From Pontederia crassipes (Eukaryota > Streptophyta > Magnoliopsida > Commelinales > Pontederiaceae), in assembly GCA_030549335.1 (NCBI GenBank), contig CM060194.1, positions 61,780,547 through 61,844,546 on the forward strand: a stretch of 64,000 bases of DNA, given 5' to 3'. Made by a program: the position numbers and the translations under genes. The notes beneath the pieces were generated by a model. The model had not been told where the DNA came from, searched no databases, and saw only the letters and a list, made by a program, of their open reading frames with translations. Positions 1 to 10,256 of the stretch are shown here, piece by piece (within the stretch, counting starts at the first letter, position 1; the number at the start of each line of letters is the position of its first letter).

Positions 1-450
1 TTCAGAATTCATCAAAACTTTCTGTCGAAATTTTCGATGATCGTAACCGTCGATGATATTTTCGACGGTCTAGACCGTCGAAAGTTTCGACGATTCACCG
101 ATCCGTCGAAACTTCAAGCAGCCATATTTTGTTGAAATATTTTAAAGTTGGACGTATATTATTATTTTAATTTTCGATGGTTCAGACCGCCAAAAGTTGC
201 GACGTTTCACGGAATCGTCGATATTTCGGCGATCAAACCCGTCGGAATATTAACTGATTTTTATTGATTACAATATTCTACATTAATTATGTTCGACGGT
301 TTTGAAGAACTGTAAAAAATTTCGACGGTTTTGAAGAACCGTCGAAAGTTTCGACGGTTTGACTAGCGAGTTTGATCGTCTTAATTCAAATTAATATTAT
401 ATTATATTTACCTAAATTTTGATGGTTATTACCGTCGGAAACTGGCTATA
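1..450. repeat. Left subterminal repeats of the CACTA element
   Basis: At least ten copies, in both orientations, of a motif around TTTCGACGGT / ACCGTCGAAA, several arranged as imperfect palindromes such as the one near 66-88. In En/Spm such motifs are bound by the element's own DNA-binding protein; that role is inferred here from family knowledge. Confidence 0.8.
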
Positions 451-729
451 TAAATACCCGACCCCACTATCACTTTTCCGTTTCGATCCCGGCCGCCCTC
501 TCTTCTACCGTCGAAAGCTCATGCGCATTCCGTCCTGCGGCGCTCTCCGGTACCTGCATTGCCGAAACCTCGCCGCCTGAATTCCTTGTCAGCCGCTCGA
601 AGCTCTCGTCCGCCGGCCGAAGCTCTCATCTGCCGCCTGAAGTTGTCGTCCGCCGCCAGGTCTCTGCCGCGACTGCAACCTCCGGCGCAAGTACTCTCCA
701 ATCCCCGCCGGCTGAAGCTCTCTCCGCCC

Positions 730-985
730 TCCCATGCCAGATCCGGCCGCCCTCCGTGTGCAGCGCCCAGATCCGGCCGAGCTCTGCCCACGGCGGCCAG
801 ACACGGCCGCCCTCCGCGCGCGGCGGCCAGTTCAGGCCGCCCTCCGTGCGCGGCGGCTAGATCCGGCCGTCCTCCGCGTGCGGCGGCCAGATCCGGCCGC
901 CCTCCGTGCGCGGCGGCCAGACCCGGCCACCTTCCGCGCGGCGGCCAGAGGGTGGCGGCCCTCTGCGCGGCGGCCGGATCCAGCC
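730..985. repeat. GC-rich minisatellite, period about 30 bp
   Basis: About eight imperfect copies of a unit containing CAGATCCGGCCGCCCTCC followed by a GTGCGCGGCGG-like segment. It sits between the left subterminal repeats and the AT-rich interior of the CACTA element. Several long open frames cross it (559-1014 and antisense frames), but they only translate the repeat into Arg/Pro/Ala-rich strings and are not credible genes. Confidence 0.75.
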
Positions 986-2159
986 GCCCTCTGCACTGTC
1001 AATTAAATTTGTGATCCATACAAAAAATTTATTGGGTTACTTATTTTATTTTAGTCAATTATAATCAGTATGATTGGCATGAGATTTCTTATGATTTACT
1101 TCTCTTATGTTATTATTCAGTGAAACTTATTTAAGTGATCATGGTTTAAAATTTGAACAAGTGGATTGTTGAAGCATTCTTGCTGAAATGTAGAACTTAT
1201 ACCTGACTTCAATATTACAAGAGAAATTCCTAAAGAAAATGTAAAAAGAGGAAAAATTGGTCTAGTTTCATGTCTGACTGCTATTTTGAATATTATGTTG
1301 CAAAGAGCAAGACTTGATCTGATGTCACAGACTTAACTTCACTAGTTAGTTGAGGCATGAGGTAACAGAATCCAGTCTTTCCTTATGCTCTATATTAATT
1401 TGAATTTATTCTGACAAAAAACCATGTCATTCATCATGAATCCTCTTTCACGCTGATGCATGAGCCATGCCCTTTCTCTTTTCTCTTTTTTAGAGAGTAC
1501 CTCAGCATCTAAAAGATGTGCATAAAATTAGTTTTGCATTTTTCATATCATGTAATAATTTACAACCGAACATATCCAAAACTCACAAGTGAAGGATCCT
1601 TGGACATGTAAATTATAAGCATAAGGATCTATAATTCCCTCTACTGGCCATTTTATATTATACTACAGTTTCTATTATATTATTTCTGTAGGTTGCTGTT
1701 GTTTGTGAAATTCTAGTAAAAAAGAAGGCCATAAGCAAGCAATTGAGATGACATTATATACTTCATTTGCAAATAAATAATCAATATTTGTTTGTTTCTT
1801 TCCTTCTAGTTTTTCTTTCGGAAATTATTTAATGCATAGATTGGCTATGATGAAATTTATTTGAGTTTTTTCATTTATGATGGAATATTTCATGCATAGA
1901 CGCATAAAGAAAATATCTAACTAAATAATTCATAAAGGAAAAACTTACACATTACTCTCTTTAGCATTTAAGTGTTACAATTTTAGCAACATCAACGATA
2001 TTGGCATTTCTTTGGTCTCTTGAATTGGGATTGTGATCTGTAGAGATCAGTTATTGTGATTCATCAAGCTAGATACATGTTGAATGACCTTATGTACTCA
2101 TTAGGGGTTAGCACCAAAGTACTAGTGATATTGGCATTTCAGAGAGATTTGTTCACAGA

Positions 2160-2222
2160 TATATCCGTTACTACAACTATTGTTTTGTTCATATCCGTTA
2201 CTACAACTATTGTTTTGTTCAT
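2160..2222. repeat. 31-bp tandem duplication
   Basis: A unit beginning ATATCCGTTACTACAACTAT is present twice head to tail without visible change, inside the CACTA interior upstream of the transposase remnant. Confidence 0.8.
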
Positions 2223-2497
2223 ATCTAGTTTAAAGTAAATAAAAATTCTTGTGTTACAGACTATTATGTTATGCTTGTATTTGATCTATTGTTGTATTTG
2301 TTATGCTTTGCTTGTGTTATTGCTACGTGAATCTTGATTAGTTGTAATTAGTTGTAATTAGTGTTTTCTTTAAATGACGAAATATGTGAACCATTGGATT
2401 GATTTATAATTTTTTGCCAATTTTATTATACATTTTATAATTACTATAACTTGCAAATAATGCAAACATTATGTCATACTTGAATGATCGTCGATAG

Positions 2498-3913
2498 ATG
2501 TACAATAGAAATAATCCTGATCGTAGAAGCTTGACACAAGAATTCATAGATGGCGTTGACTATTATGTTAGTGTGGCTTGTCAATCTTTTCAATATCAGC
2601 GGGAGGGAACAATTAGGTGTCCTTGTTTGAAATGTGCTAGCACAAAGTTATAGACGATAGAAACTGTTAAAGTTCACTTATATAGAAAGGGTTTCAAATC
2701 CAATTATTGGCAATGTGATGATTTAGGTGAAGGAGCGCCTTCCACAAGCGTCCCAAATCTAGGTCTTCATTTTGTCGATTCTGTACCAACATTTACTTCG
2801 CAATATGAACAGTTAGTTTATGACGTAGCTGCAACTGAGTGTGGCAATATTAAATTTGAGCAGAATGAAGAGGCACCAAATCCAGAAGCAAGAGATTTTT
2901 ATGACTTATTAAACACATTGAGCCAACCCTTATGGCCTGGGTGTGAAAGTCATTCGGAACTATCACTTGCTGTTAGATTGTTGAATCTGACAGCCGATCA
3001 CAATATTTCACAAGCATGTTTTGATACATTTCTAGATATTTTAAAAGAGGTCACACCAACTGGGGCTCGCATTCCTGAAATTTTTTATAGGACAAAAAGA
3101 TTAGTCAGTAAACTTGGTCTTAGCTCAACTAAAATAGATTGTTGTCGTGATGGTTGTATGTTATATTACGACGACGACATCAATCTAAATGAATGCAAAT
3201 TTTATGGGACCGAACGGTATAGAGTGACTAACAAGTCTCAAGTGACTGTGAAAAGAATGCATTATTTGCCTCTTATTCTAAGGCTTAAAAGACTATACTC
3301 ATCTATAAGGTCAACGTCGCAAATGAAGTGGCATGCACAGCATAATACTTCTGAATGTGTCATGCTTCACCCATCGAATGGTGAAGCGTGGAAATATTTT
3401 GATCGTAAGCATCCTGATTTTACTAGGGACGAAAGAAACATAAGGCTCGGATTATGCGCGGATGGTTTTACACAATATGGTCATACTTCAGTTTCTTATT
3501 CATGTTGGCAGGTCATAATAACATCTTATAATTTGCCACCTGGGATTTGTATGTCCGCACCTTATATATTTTTGACATGCATTATTCATGTTCCTCAGAG
3601 TCCTAAACAGAGAATAGACATGTATTTACAGCCTTTAATAGACGAGCTAAAAGAATTGTGGGATGGTGTCATCGCTTATGATGTGTCGACCAAACAAAAT
3701 TTTACTTTGAAAACTGCCTTATTGTGGACCATTAATGACTTTCCTGCCTACAGGATGTTATCTGGTTGGATGACCGCAGGGAAATTAACTTGTCCATGTT
3801 ACATGGAACACTCAAATGCGTTCACTTTGAGAATTTTTTTTTTGGAATTTGCTTTAATCTTTAGATTCATTAGATTCATATGCACTTTGACATCAACATG
3901 GGTACTAACTTAG
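2498..3913 (+). pseudogene. TNP2-like CACTA transposase, N-terminal part, broken
   Basis: One reading frame runs from MYNRNNPDRRSLTQEF through a CPCLKC zinc-binding-like motif (about 2610-2640), then LYRKGF, YDLLNTLSQPLWPGC and a long TNP2 stretch with CCRDGCMLYY, KWHAQHNT, HPSNGEAWKYFD and a partial C-x-C-x-M-E-H motif near 3800. This order is that of En/Spm TNP2 proteins. A TAG stands where the family has Trp just before MYNR (2495-2497) and a second TAG lies at 2651-2653. After the CYMEHSNAFTL segment the homology stops and runs into T-rich DNA, so the rest of the protein, including most of the catalytic region, is missing. It cannot encode a working transposase. Confidence 0.85.
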
Positions 3914-4279
3914 ATTTTACTCTTCATTAGATTTCAAATCCGAATTCATGTTTTTTTTTACATTTTCATATGGGTACTAACTTTCTCAAATTTCTATTTA
4001 TTGTGCAGTGATGTTCGAATTGTTTTGCGACCAAGACTACAGAACTTCATCTCTTCATCTTGACCAAGACAATTATGTGAATTATGTGACCAAGACAATT
4101 TGTTTGGAATGGTGTTTGAATTATGTGATGTTTGGATAGTATTTTTTGATGGTTATGTGATGTTTGAATTATGTGATGTTGTGTTATCTGTGATGGTTAT
4201 TATCTGTTGAAATATGTGATAAATTATGTTGTATTATCTGTTCGGATATTTAAAATTCAGCATTGTTTTTAATTTTTTT

Positions 4280-4770
4280 TTGTTTTCGACGGTTCTGATC
4301 ATCGAAAACAGCTGAAAATTGGTTATCGACAACAAATTTTTTCAATACTTACCGATGGTTCTAACCGTCCGTGCAGTATTATCGACTGTCTTAGCCGTCG
4401 AAAATCACCTGTGACGTCGACGGGTGAAACTGTCGATATGAGTTTGTCGACGGTTTAAATCATCGATAATATCGACGGTTCAAGCCGCCGATATCTATCG
4501 ACGATTCAAGCTGCCGAAAGATATCGACGGCACGAATCGTCGATACTATCGACGGTTTAAATCATCGATATATATATCGACGGTCATAACCGTAGATAGT
4601 ATCGACGGTTCGTGCCGTCGATACTCATCGTTCGACGGCCGCGCTCGCCAGCTAGACCGTCGGTTCAAAAATAACCGTCGCAAATAGTTTGCGACGTCTC
4701 ATTTTCGCACGGACACTATCCGTCGAAAGAACCGTCGGAAAACGTTATTTCCGACTGATCTGACCATTTT
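4280..4770. repeat. Right subterminal repeats of the CACTA element
   Basis: More than ten copies of TATCGACGGTT / GCCGTCGATA in alternating orientation, including a near-perfect palindrome at 4600-4624. The core CGACGGT is shared with the left end but the flanking bases differ (ATCGACGG here, TTCGACGG on the left). Confidence 0.85.
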
Positions 4771-4814
4771 ACAGACGGCTCGGAACGTCTGTAACAGACA
4801 ATTTTCTTGTAGCG

Positions 4815-7208
4815 AGCATTAATAATATCCTTAATGATTGACTCGACAAGAGGAATTACATCCACAAGATATTAGGTGCAATGGGTTGAATCGATATCAT
4901 CTTCAAATGATGAAACATCAACCTTTTGCCAAAGACTTGACTGCTTGCAGTGGACCATGCGAAGAACCAATTGGCAAGTATAAAGAATATATCATGGAAA
5001 AGAGCATGTTGGTAAGGGGCATAATCGTAAGATACTTGGTAAATACTTGGGTAGATAGGTGGGATATAATATGGCTCATGAAGTCATGATATATAATGAT
5101 TAAAAAATTTTCTAAATCTTTGAGCAGATTATGAGAAATAAAATAGGATGGAGAACTATGACTAGGAGGAGGACAAACCCGACACAGCAACAAATTGGTT
5201 TCAACTTTTTTTAGCTGTTGTTCTTTCTTTTTTTTTTTTCCTAATATTTTTTACTATTGAAGTGAAATTGTTCCTCTCTTTTCTCACAATTATTTTTTTA
5301 ACTATTTATTTTTTCCCAAATTATTTCTTCTTTATATTCTTCCAGAGGGATTGTGACAGCAGAAGAATATTAAATATGATGTGCTAATTAATTGTTTTAA
5401 AAAACTTAAATAGTTAAAAAGAATAACATCATTTATTTTATATTTTTAACACTTCTCTTCACGTGTGGACTGCTAACAATTTTGATCTTGCTCAACTCAC
5501 CACGTGGACAATAAAGAAAGGAAAACTTTAACGAGGTTTGAACTCAGGACCTCTAATTCATGACCTCTAATTTTGATCTTAAATTAAATTTAACGTGCTA
5601 ATCAATTTTTCTAAAAACTTAAGTCGTTAAAAAGAGCAACATCATTTATTTTATTTAGGATTATTTTTATAAATCACTCATAAACTATAATAATTTTTCA
5701 CGTTTAAGTTCAAACTATGAATTTATTTTTTTGGATCTCTAAATTATCACAATTTTTTCACTTTAATCCTTCAGTTCACTTACATTTTATATTAATTTTA
5801 CTTTTTCTCATTTATAAAAAAGCAAATTATCCATCACATCATAACACATCAAATAATAAAAAAAGAAAAAAAAGAAAAATGATCCTTGCGCGATCGCACC
5901 CCTCCAATCCGACCATAAAAATTAAGTGTTCCAATATTTTTTTATGTTTATTATTTGATATATTACGGAGGAAGAAGTAATTTAGTCTTTTTTATAAATG
6001 AGAAAAAAATTAATAAAAATATAATCAAAGTGGACGAAAAGATTAAAATGAAAAAATATTGATATTAAACCTAAAAAATCGTAATAATTTAAAAGTGATT
6101 TACGAAAATAATGATCGCTAAATTCATTAAAGATTGTACGTAGAAGAGGGGATGTGATAATGATGGTCACATCGAGAAGATGTATGGCAATGATGTGGTG
6201 TTGAATAGGATTGCCTTCGTCAATACGGTAGCAAGGGTCAATAACAATTGAGGAGTTGAACGTTAACTCCTCAATTGTGAACATCGCAGAGCTGTTCTAA
6301 GCGGAGGAGTTGAGCAGGTCGAGGGATGGTGATTGGTGAAGTAGAGGAAGTTGGGGCATGGCGACATTGTTGGTCAACAGCGAGCGATGCATGTGTAGAT
6401 TATTTTGGAGCGGCAGTAGTGATCGTGGCAAAAAAAAAATTATACTATTATAAAACTAGAAATTTCATTTCTTATTTATTTTTTGTATCCTAATTAATTC
6501 CTAACTTGTTTATAATAAGAATATTTTTTCTTTATACTACTATAAATTTGAAAAGCTCATTTTTTTCCCTTTATTTTATGTATCCTGATTAATTAATTCC
6601 TGATTTTAATATTTTAGTTAGATACTATCATTTTCTTTTCTTTTCTTTTCTTTTCTTTTCTTTTTTATCATCACTTGTTTAAATGCAATATTCATAATTG
6701 CACCCTAATGAACATATACATCAACTTTGCTAATTTAACATTTTTTTATTTTATCATTCATATATGTTTATTATTTACGTTAATTTTGTTATTAAGCTAG
6801 TTATGTCATTCAAAGGTTTGATGTAATAAAATTTAATGATAATATTCAATATGATCCATTTTTATTCTAAATTTTCACTTCATTTGCCAAATATCATTAT
6901 ATACTTTATAATATTTTTTTTACATATCGTATCACTAATTATGAAAATGTATTATGGACAAAAGGATCACAAAAAAAAGAGAGTAGAACCAATATAACAA
7001 AATAATACAATTATAACAGTACTTATTAATTGATATTTAAAAAATTATATATAAAGCAAAAATTTATTTATCATATTTAAGTTCAACTTTTATATTTGTT
7101 TTAATATTCTATAGCATGCATCTAGTGAAAATAATTTCTAGTTCCGTAAATGCATGTACGTGAGGGTGGCAGGAAGCATGGGCGATCAACAAAAAGGAGA
7201 GGGCAGCG
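4815..7208. other. AT-rich intergenic DNA, no recognised gene
   Basis: An open frame at 4838-5089 (83 codons) resembles nothing I know and has AT-rich, non-coding-like composition. A segment near 5420-5600 (cored on CACGTGTGGACTGCTAACAA) has a diverged relative at about 32290-32410, so it is probably part of a dispersed repeat. A (TTTTC)n microsatellite lies at about 6632-6666. Confidence 0.6.
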
Positions 7209-7672
7209 GAGTGAATGTCTTTTTTTTTTTTTTTGAAAAGATAGTCATTGTACAAAATGTTGTTGAAGCTATGGGGGGATCGACCAAAAAACTCTGGCTG
7301 TTTTGACGGTCAAAATTAGCTAGAAAGTTAGCTGCAAAGTTTGTAGTTCTTGGGAAAATAAAAGTGATGATGGGATAAGGCTGCCAATATAGTTCCAGAT
7401 GTGTTCAATGATATTGCGAATCGTCATGAACAACTATGAGTACGCCTGATGATGTGAACTAAGATCTTCGAATCAGTGCAAATTTTTACATGGGTGATCT
7501 ATCGAGTGACACATGTGCGGATACCAAGTAGAAGCGCCCAGGCATGGAGGGGCGCATCAGCAGGGACATCACCTGCTGCAAATATGAAAGTACTAGAGTT
7601 AGTCCGTAGAATATAACAATAGCCCATTTTCCTGTTGGCCCAGCAGAAGTAGTCGTTCGAATTGAGAATTAA

Positions 7673-7858
7673 CTAATTCGGGGAGGGGACCTCCCACTGG
7701 ATCCGTGGAGGATCATGAGGGGAGAGTGCCTCAGGTGCATGGGTGGCAGAGGTAACAAATTCATGAGAATTGGCTAAATCTCTTTCCCAGACCACACTAA
7801 CAATTGAATGCCTTGATCGAAAGTGGATGTCGTTCCTGAGATTCCAGATTCCCCACAA
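7673..7858 (-). pseudogene. L1 RNase H-like C-terminal fragment
   Basis: The translation MWGIWNLRNDIHF matches the W-x-IW-x-x-RN signature before the RNase H domain of plant LINEs. The end of the frame, WEVPSPN, corresponds to the start of that domain. It is the 3' part of the LINE that starts at 16358. Confidence 0.65.
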
Positions 7859-7986
7859 GTATTAGGAGAAGATTGAAAGAATATTTTGTTTTGAAGGCTG
7901 ACCCAAAGTAGCTCCTTCTTGGTCCAAGAACCAGAGTTCCATGAGGAGAAAAATTGAAAGTTGAAATTTAGTTTTTGTTGGAAGAG

Positions 7987-8316
7987 TGATGTAGGAGATA
8001 AGATATAATTTATTAGTTGTTATTGTTATCTTTATCATTTTAGATTACTTAGATTCTCTTAGTTAGCATTCTTATTTATTGTTATTTTATCTTTTTAGAT
8101 TTTAAATTAGTTTAAATTTGATTGTAAAATGCTTATAAATAGACATGAACTCTTTTGTTATTGGTAATTCAATTATTTCATAAATATGTGTGATTTTATT
8201 TTTCGGTGAATTCCGAGATTATCAAGCTAGTGATGATGCTTTGAACTATCAACCTCTTTTAGAATCCATCCGAAAGTTATAATCTCCTCTACTTTACGAC
8301 CCCCCTTGTTGCGTCA
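7987..8316 (+). repeat. 5' LTR of the short Gypsy-like element
   Basis: 330 bp, TG...CA ends, followed two bases later by the primer binding site. It differs from the 3' LTR by scattered substitutions and by about 26 bp of length, so the insertion is not recent. Confidence 0.88.
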
Positions 8317-8559
8317 AGTGGTATCAGAGCCTTCGTGGAAATTTATTGGCACTCATCTTCTCCCCATCATCCATTTATTATTGTTTGTTCTTTTATTTTT
8401 GTTCTTATCATTTATAACTGATTAATCCTTTATTTTTGTTTTCTCCATTTTATTATCTCCAATTCATTACATTCTTATCATTCTTTTTCTCTCTCTCATG
8501 ATTTGTTAGTTTATATTTTTTTTATCTTATTTTATTTTATTTTGTTATTTTAACTAACA

Positions 8560-9528
8560 ACATGAGGATATAACCACCATCATTTAATGGTTATTTCCAC
8601 GTTGATGATTTTTTACACTGGATTTCTAAAATTGATCACTTCTTTGATTATTAGGATATTCTAGAATCTCAACAAGTCAAATTAGTAGTCTTAGGGCTTT
8701 ATCATGGTGAAAAAATAATAAGCGCATTCGAACTTATCATGAAAAATCACCTATCCGAACATAGCAAAAGTTGAAGAAATTACTTATCTAACACTTTTTG
8801 CCTTCATCGTATCATTATCTTATTTTTCAATAGTCAAATAAGTCTCAACAAGATAGGCAAATTTAATACAAGAAGTTCAAATTCATTTGAAGAATATCAA
8901 AAATTCAATTAAGAAACTTCAGCAACGATTAGATAACATAATCAATGAAGTGCCTAAGACTCCATCAGATTCAGTTCAATCTTGTGAAAATCAATTATCT
9001 TTGGAAGTTATATATGCTCAAATTGAAGAATTACAAGAAGCTACTCAATATATCAAAATCTATCCAAATATTGAAGAGTTGGTTATTTTGGATTTTCTTG
9101 CTGAGTCTGTACAATCTTGTGAAGATCAATTATCTTTGAAAGTTGTCTCTAATTCAATTGAAGAATTACAAGAAACTATTCAAAATATCAAAATTTATCC
9201 AAATACTAAATAGTTGGTTATTTTGGATTTTCTTTCTGAGACAAAAGGCAAATTTATTCAGAAGGTGAATGAAAAGTTGGAATTAAATTCAACTAACAAG
9301 AAAGATTTGCTTCAAATTCCTCAAGTTCATATGAGATGCGTTGAAGTTTTTGTCAGCACAAAAAAATTTAACTTTTTGCAAATTGCATTTTCATGCCAAG
9401 TTTTGATAATAATATATTTGGTATTGTTGTACAATATACTTGATTTAAATGACTTATTTGATAAGTTAAGAAAGAAAATTAGACCGTTGCAGGATATCAA
9501 GCGTGAACCTCCATATTCAAATTTTTAG
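8560..9528 (+). pseudogene. Degenerate gag-like interior with a 135-bp in-frame repeat
   Basis: Around 8580-8770 a broken frame resembles the Gypsy gag N-terminal pattern (F-x-G-x-x-D-D-F-L-x-W-I then F-F-D-Y and Q-V-K-L-V). Downstream, 8887-9213 is open for 108 codons and contains a 45-residue unit twice (SVQSCE[N/D]QLSL ... IEELQE[A/T] ... IYPN). No protease, RT or integrase was seen. Confidence 0.6.
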
Positions 9529-9563
9529 AGTTCGAGGCCAAACTTTTTTGAAGAAAGGGAGAC

Positions 9564-9919
9564 TGATGTAGGAAATAAGATATAATTTATTAGTTGTTAT
9601 TGTTATCTTTATCCTTTTAGATTACTTAAATTCTCTTAGTTAGCATTCTTATTTATTGTTATTTTATCTTTTTAAATTTTAAATTAGTTTGAATTTAATT
9701 GTAAAATGCCTATAAATAGGCATGAACTCTTTTATTATTGGTAGTTCAATTATTATCCAATTATTTCATAAATCTGTATGGTTTTATTTCTCAGTGGATT
9801 CTGAGTCTCGATGGATCCCGAGATTATCAAGCTATTAATAGTGCTTTGAACTGTCAACCTCTTTTGAAATTCGTCCGAAAGTTATCATCTCCTCCACTTT
9901 GCGATCCCCCGCTACGTCA
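9564..9919 (+). repeat. 3' LTR of the short Gypsy-like element
   Basis: 356 bp with TG...CA ends, preceded by a purine tract and followed by the AAGAG target duplication. It carries an extra stretch around 9740-9815 compared with the 5' LTR. Confidence 0.88.
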
Positions 9920-10099
9920 AAGAGGGACCACAATTGTAACGCGGTGGGACAAGAGAAAAATAAGTGGGGTACTTTTCTGTGGCCAAACCACAGAGGGAGC
10001 AAAGTGGATCAACTGTGGGGGCAAAGCATTGAACATAGGCTTTTGTAGGAAGATGGTTGTGAAAGAGTTTCCAAAAGAAAAAAAATGTATTTTAGGGGG

Positions 10100-10256
10100 A
10101 ACCTGAATCTTCCAAATTGTTGTCCAAGGCTGCTATCCAGCCAAGTTGGTCGAAAAAGCCTGTTGATACATGAAATTTGTAAACCACACTAGCATTGGGA
10201 AGCCCATAATCATTTGTCACCCAAACCCACGCGTCATTCATAGTGATATTTGGGAT
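10100..10256 (-). pseudogene. L1 zinc-binding region fragment, continuation of the split LINE
   Basis: On the minus strand SIPNITMNDAWVWV followed by SVVYKFHV matches the I-P-x-x-x-x-x-D-x-W-x-W plus S-x-Y-K module of plant L1 elements. The preceding part (VFAASTCNIICNIYIP) is found 3.1 kb away at 13410-13470, so the two pieces join if the 10257-13400 insertion is removed. Confidence 0.75.

Larger units (their letters stand above)
1..4814 (+). mobile_element. CACTA (En/Spm-type) DNA transposon, 3' part; left end outside the window
   Basis: The right end reads TTTTCTTGTAGCG, close to the inverse of the CACTACAAGAAAA terminus of plant CACTA elements (one T-to-C change). Inside both ends lie dense subterminal repeats built on the core CGACGGT/ACCGTCG (1-450 and about 4285-4760), a hallmark of the family. 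A TNP2-type transposase remnant lies between (2498-3913). Only the first part of TNP2 remains and no catalytic core or TNPA-like gene was seen, so the copy is non-autonomous. The left terminus and target duplication are not visible. Confidence 0.85.
7987..9919 (+). mobile_element. Short Gypsy-like LTR retrotransposon inserted in the LINE
   Basis: LTRs at 7987-8316 and 9564-9919 start TGATGTAGGA and end in GTCA; both contain the same TATA-like TATAAATAG region. The 5-bp duplication AAGAG lies at 7982-7986 and 9920-9924. A Met-tRNA-type primer binding site, TGGTATCAGAGC, is at 8319-8330, and a purine tract (GAAAGGGAGA) ends just before the 3' LTR. The 1.25-kb interior holds only a decayed gag-like region, so the element needs enzymes from a relative. 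Confidence 0.9.

Noticed and set aside
519..1014. Overlapping long open frames on both strands in a GC-rich block
   Set aside because: They only translate a 30-bp minisatellite; low-complexity Arg/Pro/Ala strings in several frames at once.
2160..2222. CRISPR-like repeat
   Set aside because: Only two adjacent units without spacers, in a eukaryotic transposon.
4838..5089. 83-codon open frame beside the CACTA end
   Set aside because: No recognisable motif, AT-driven composition, no sign of splicing or family members visible.
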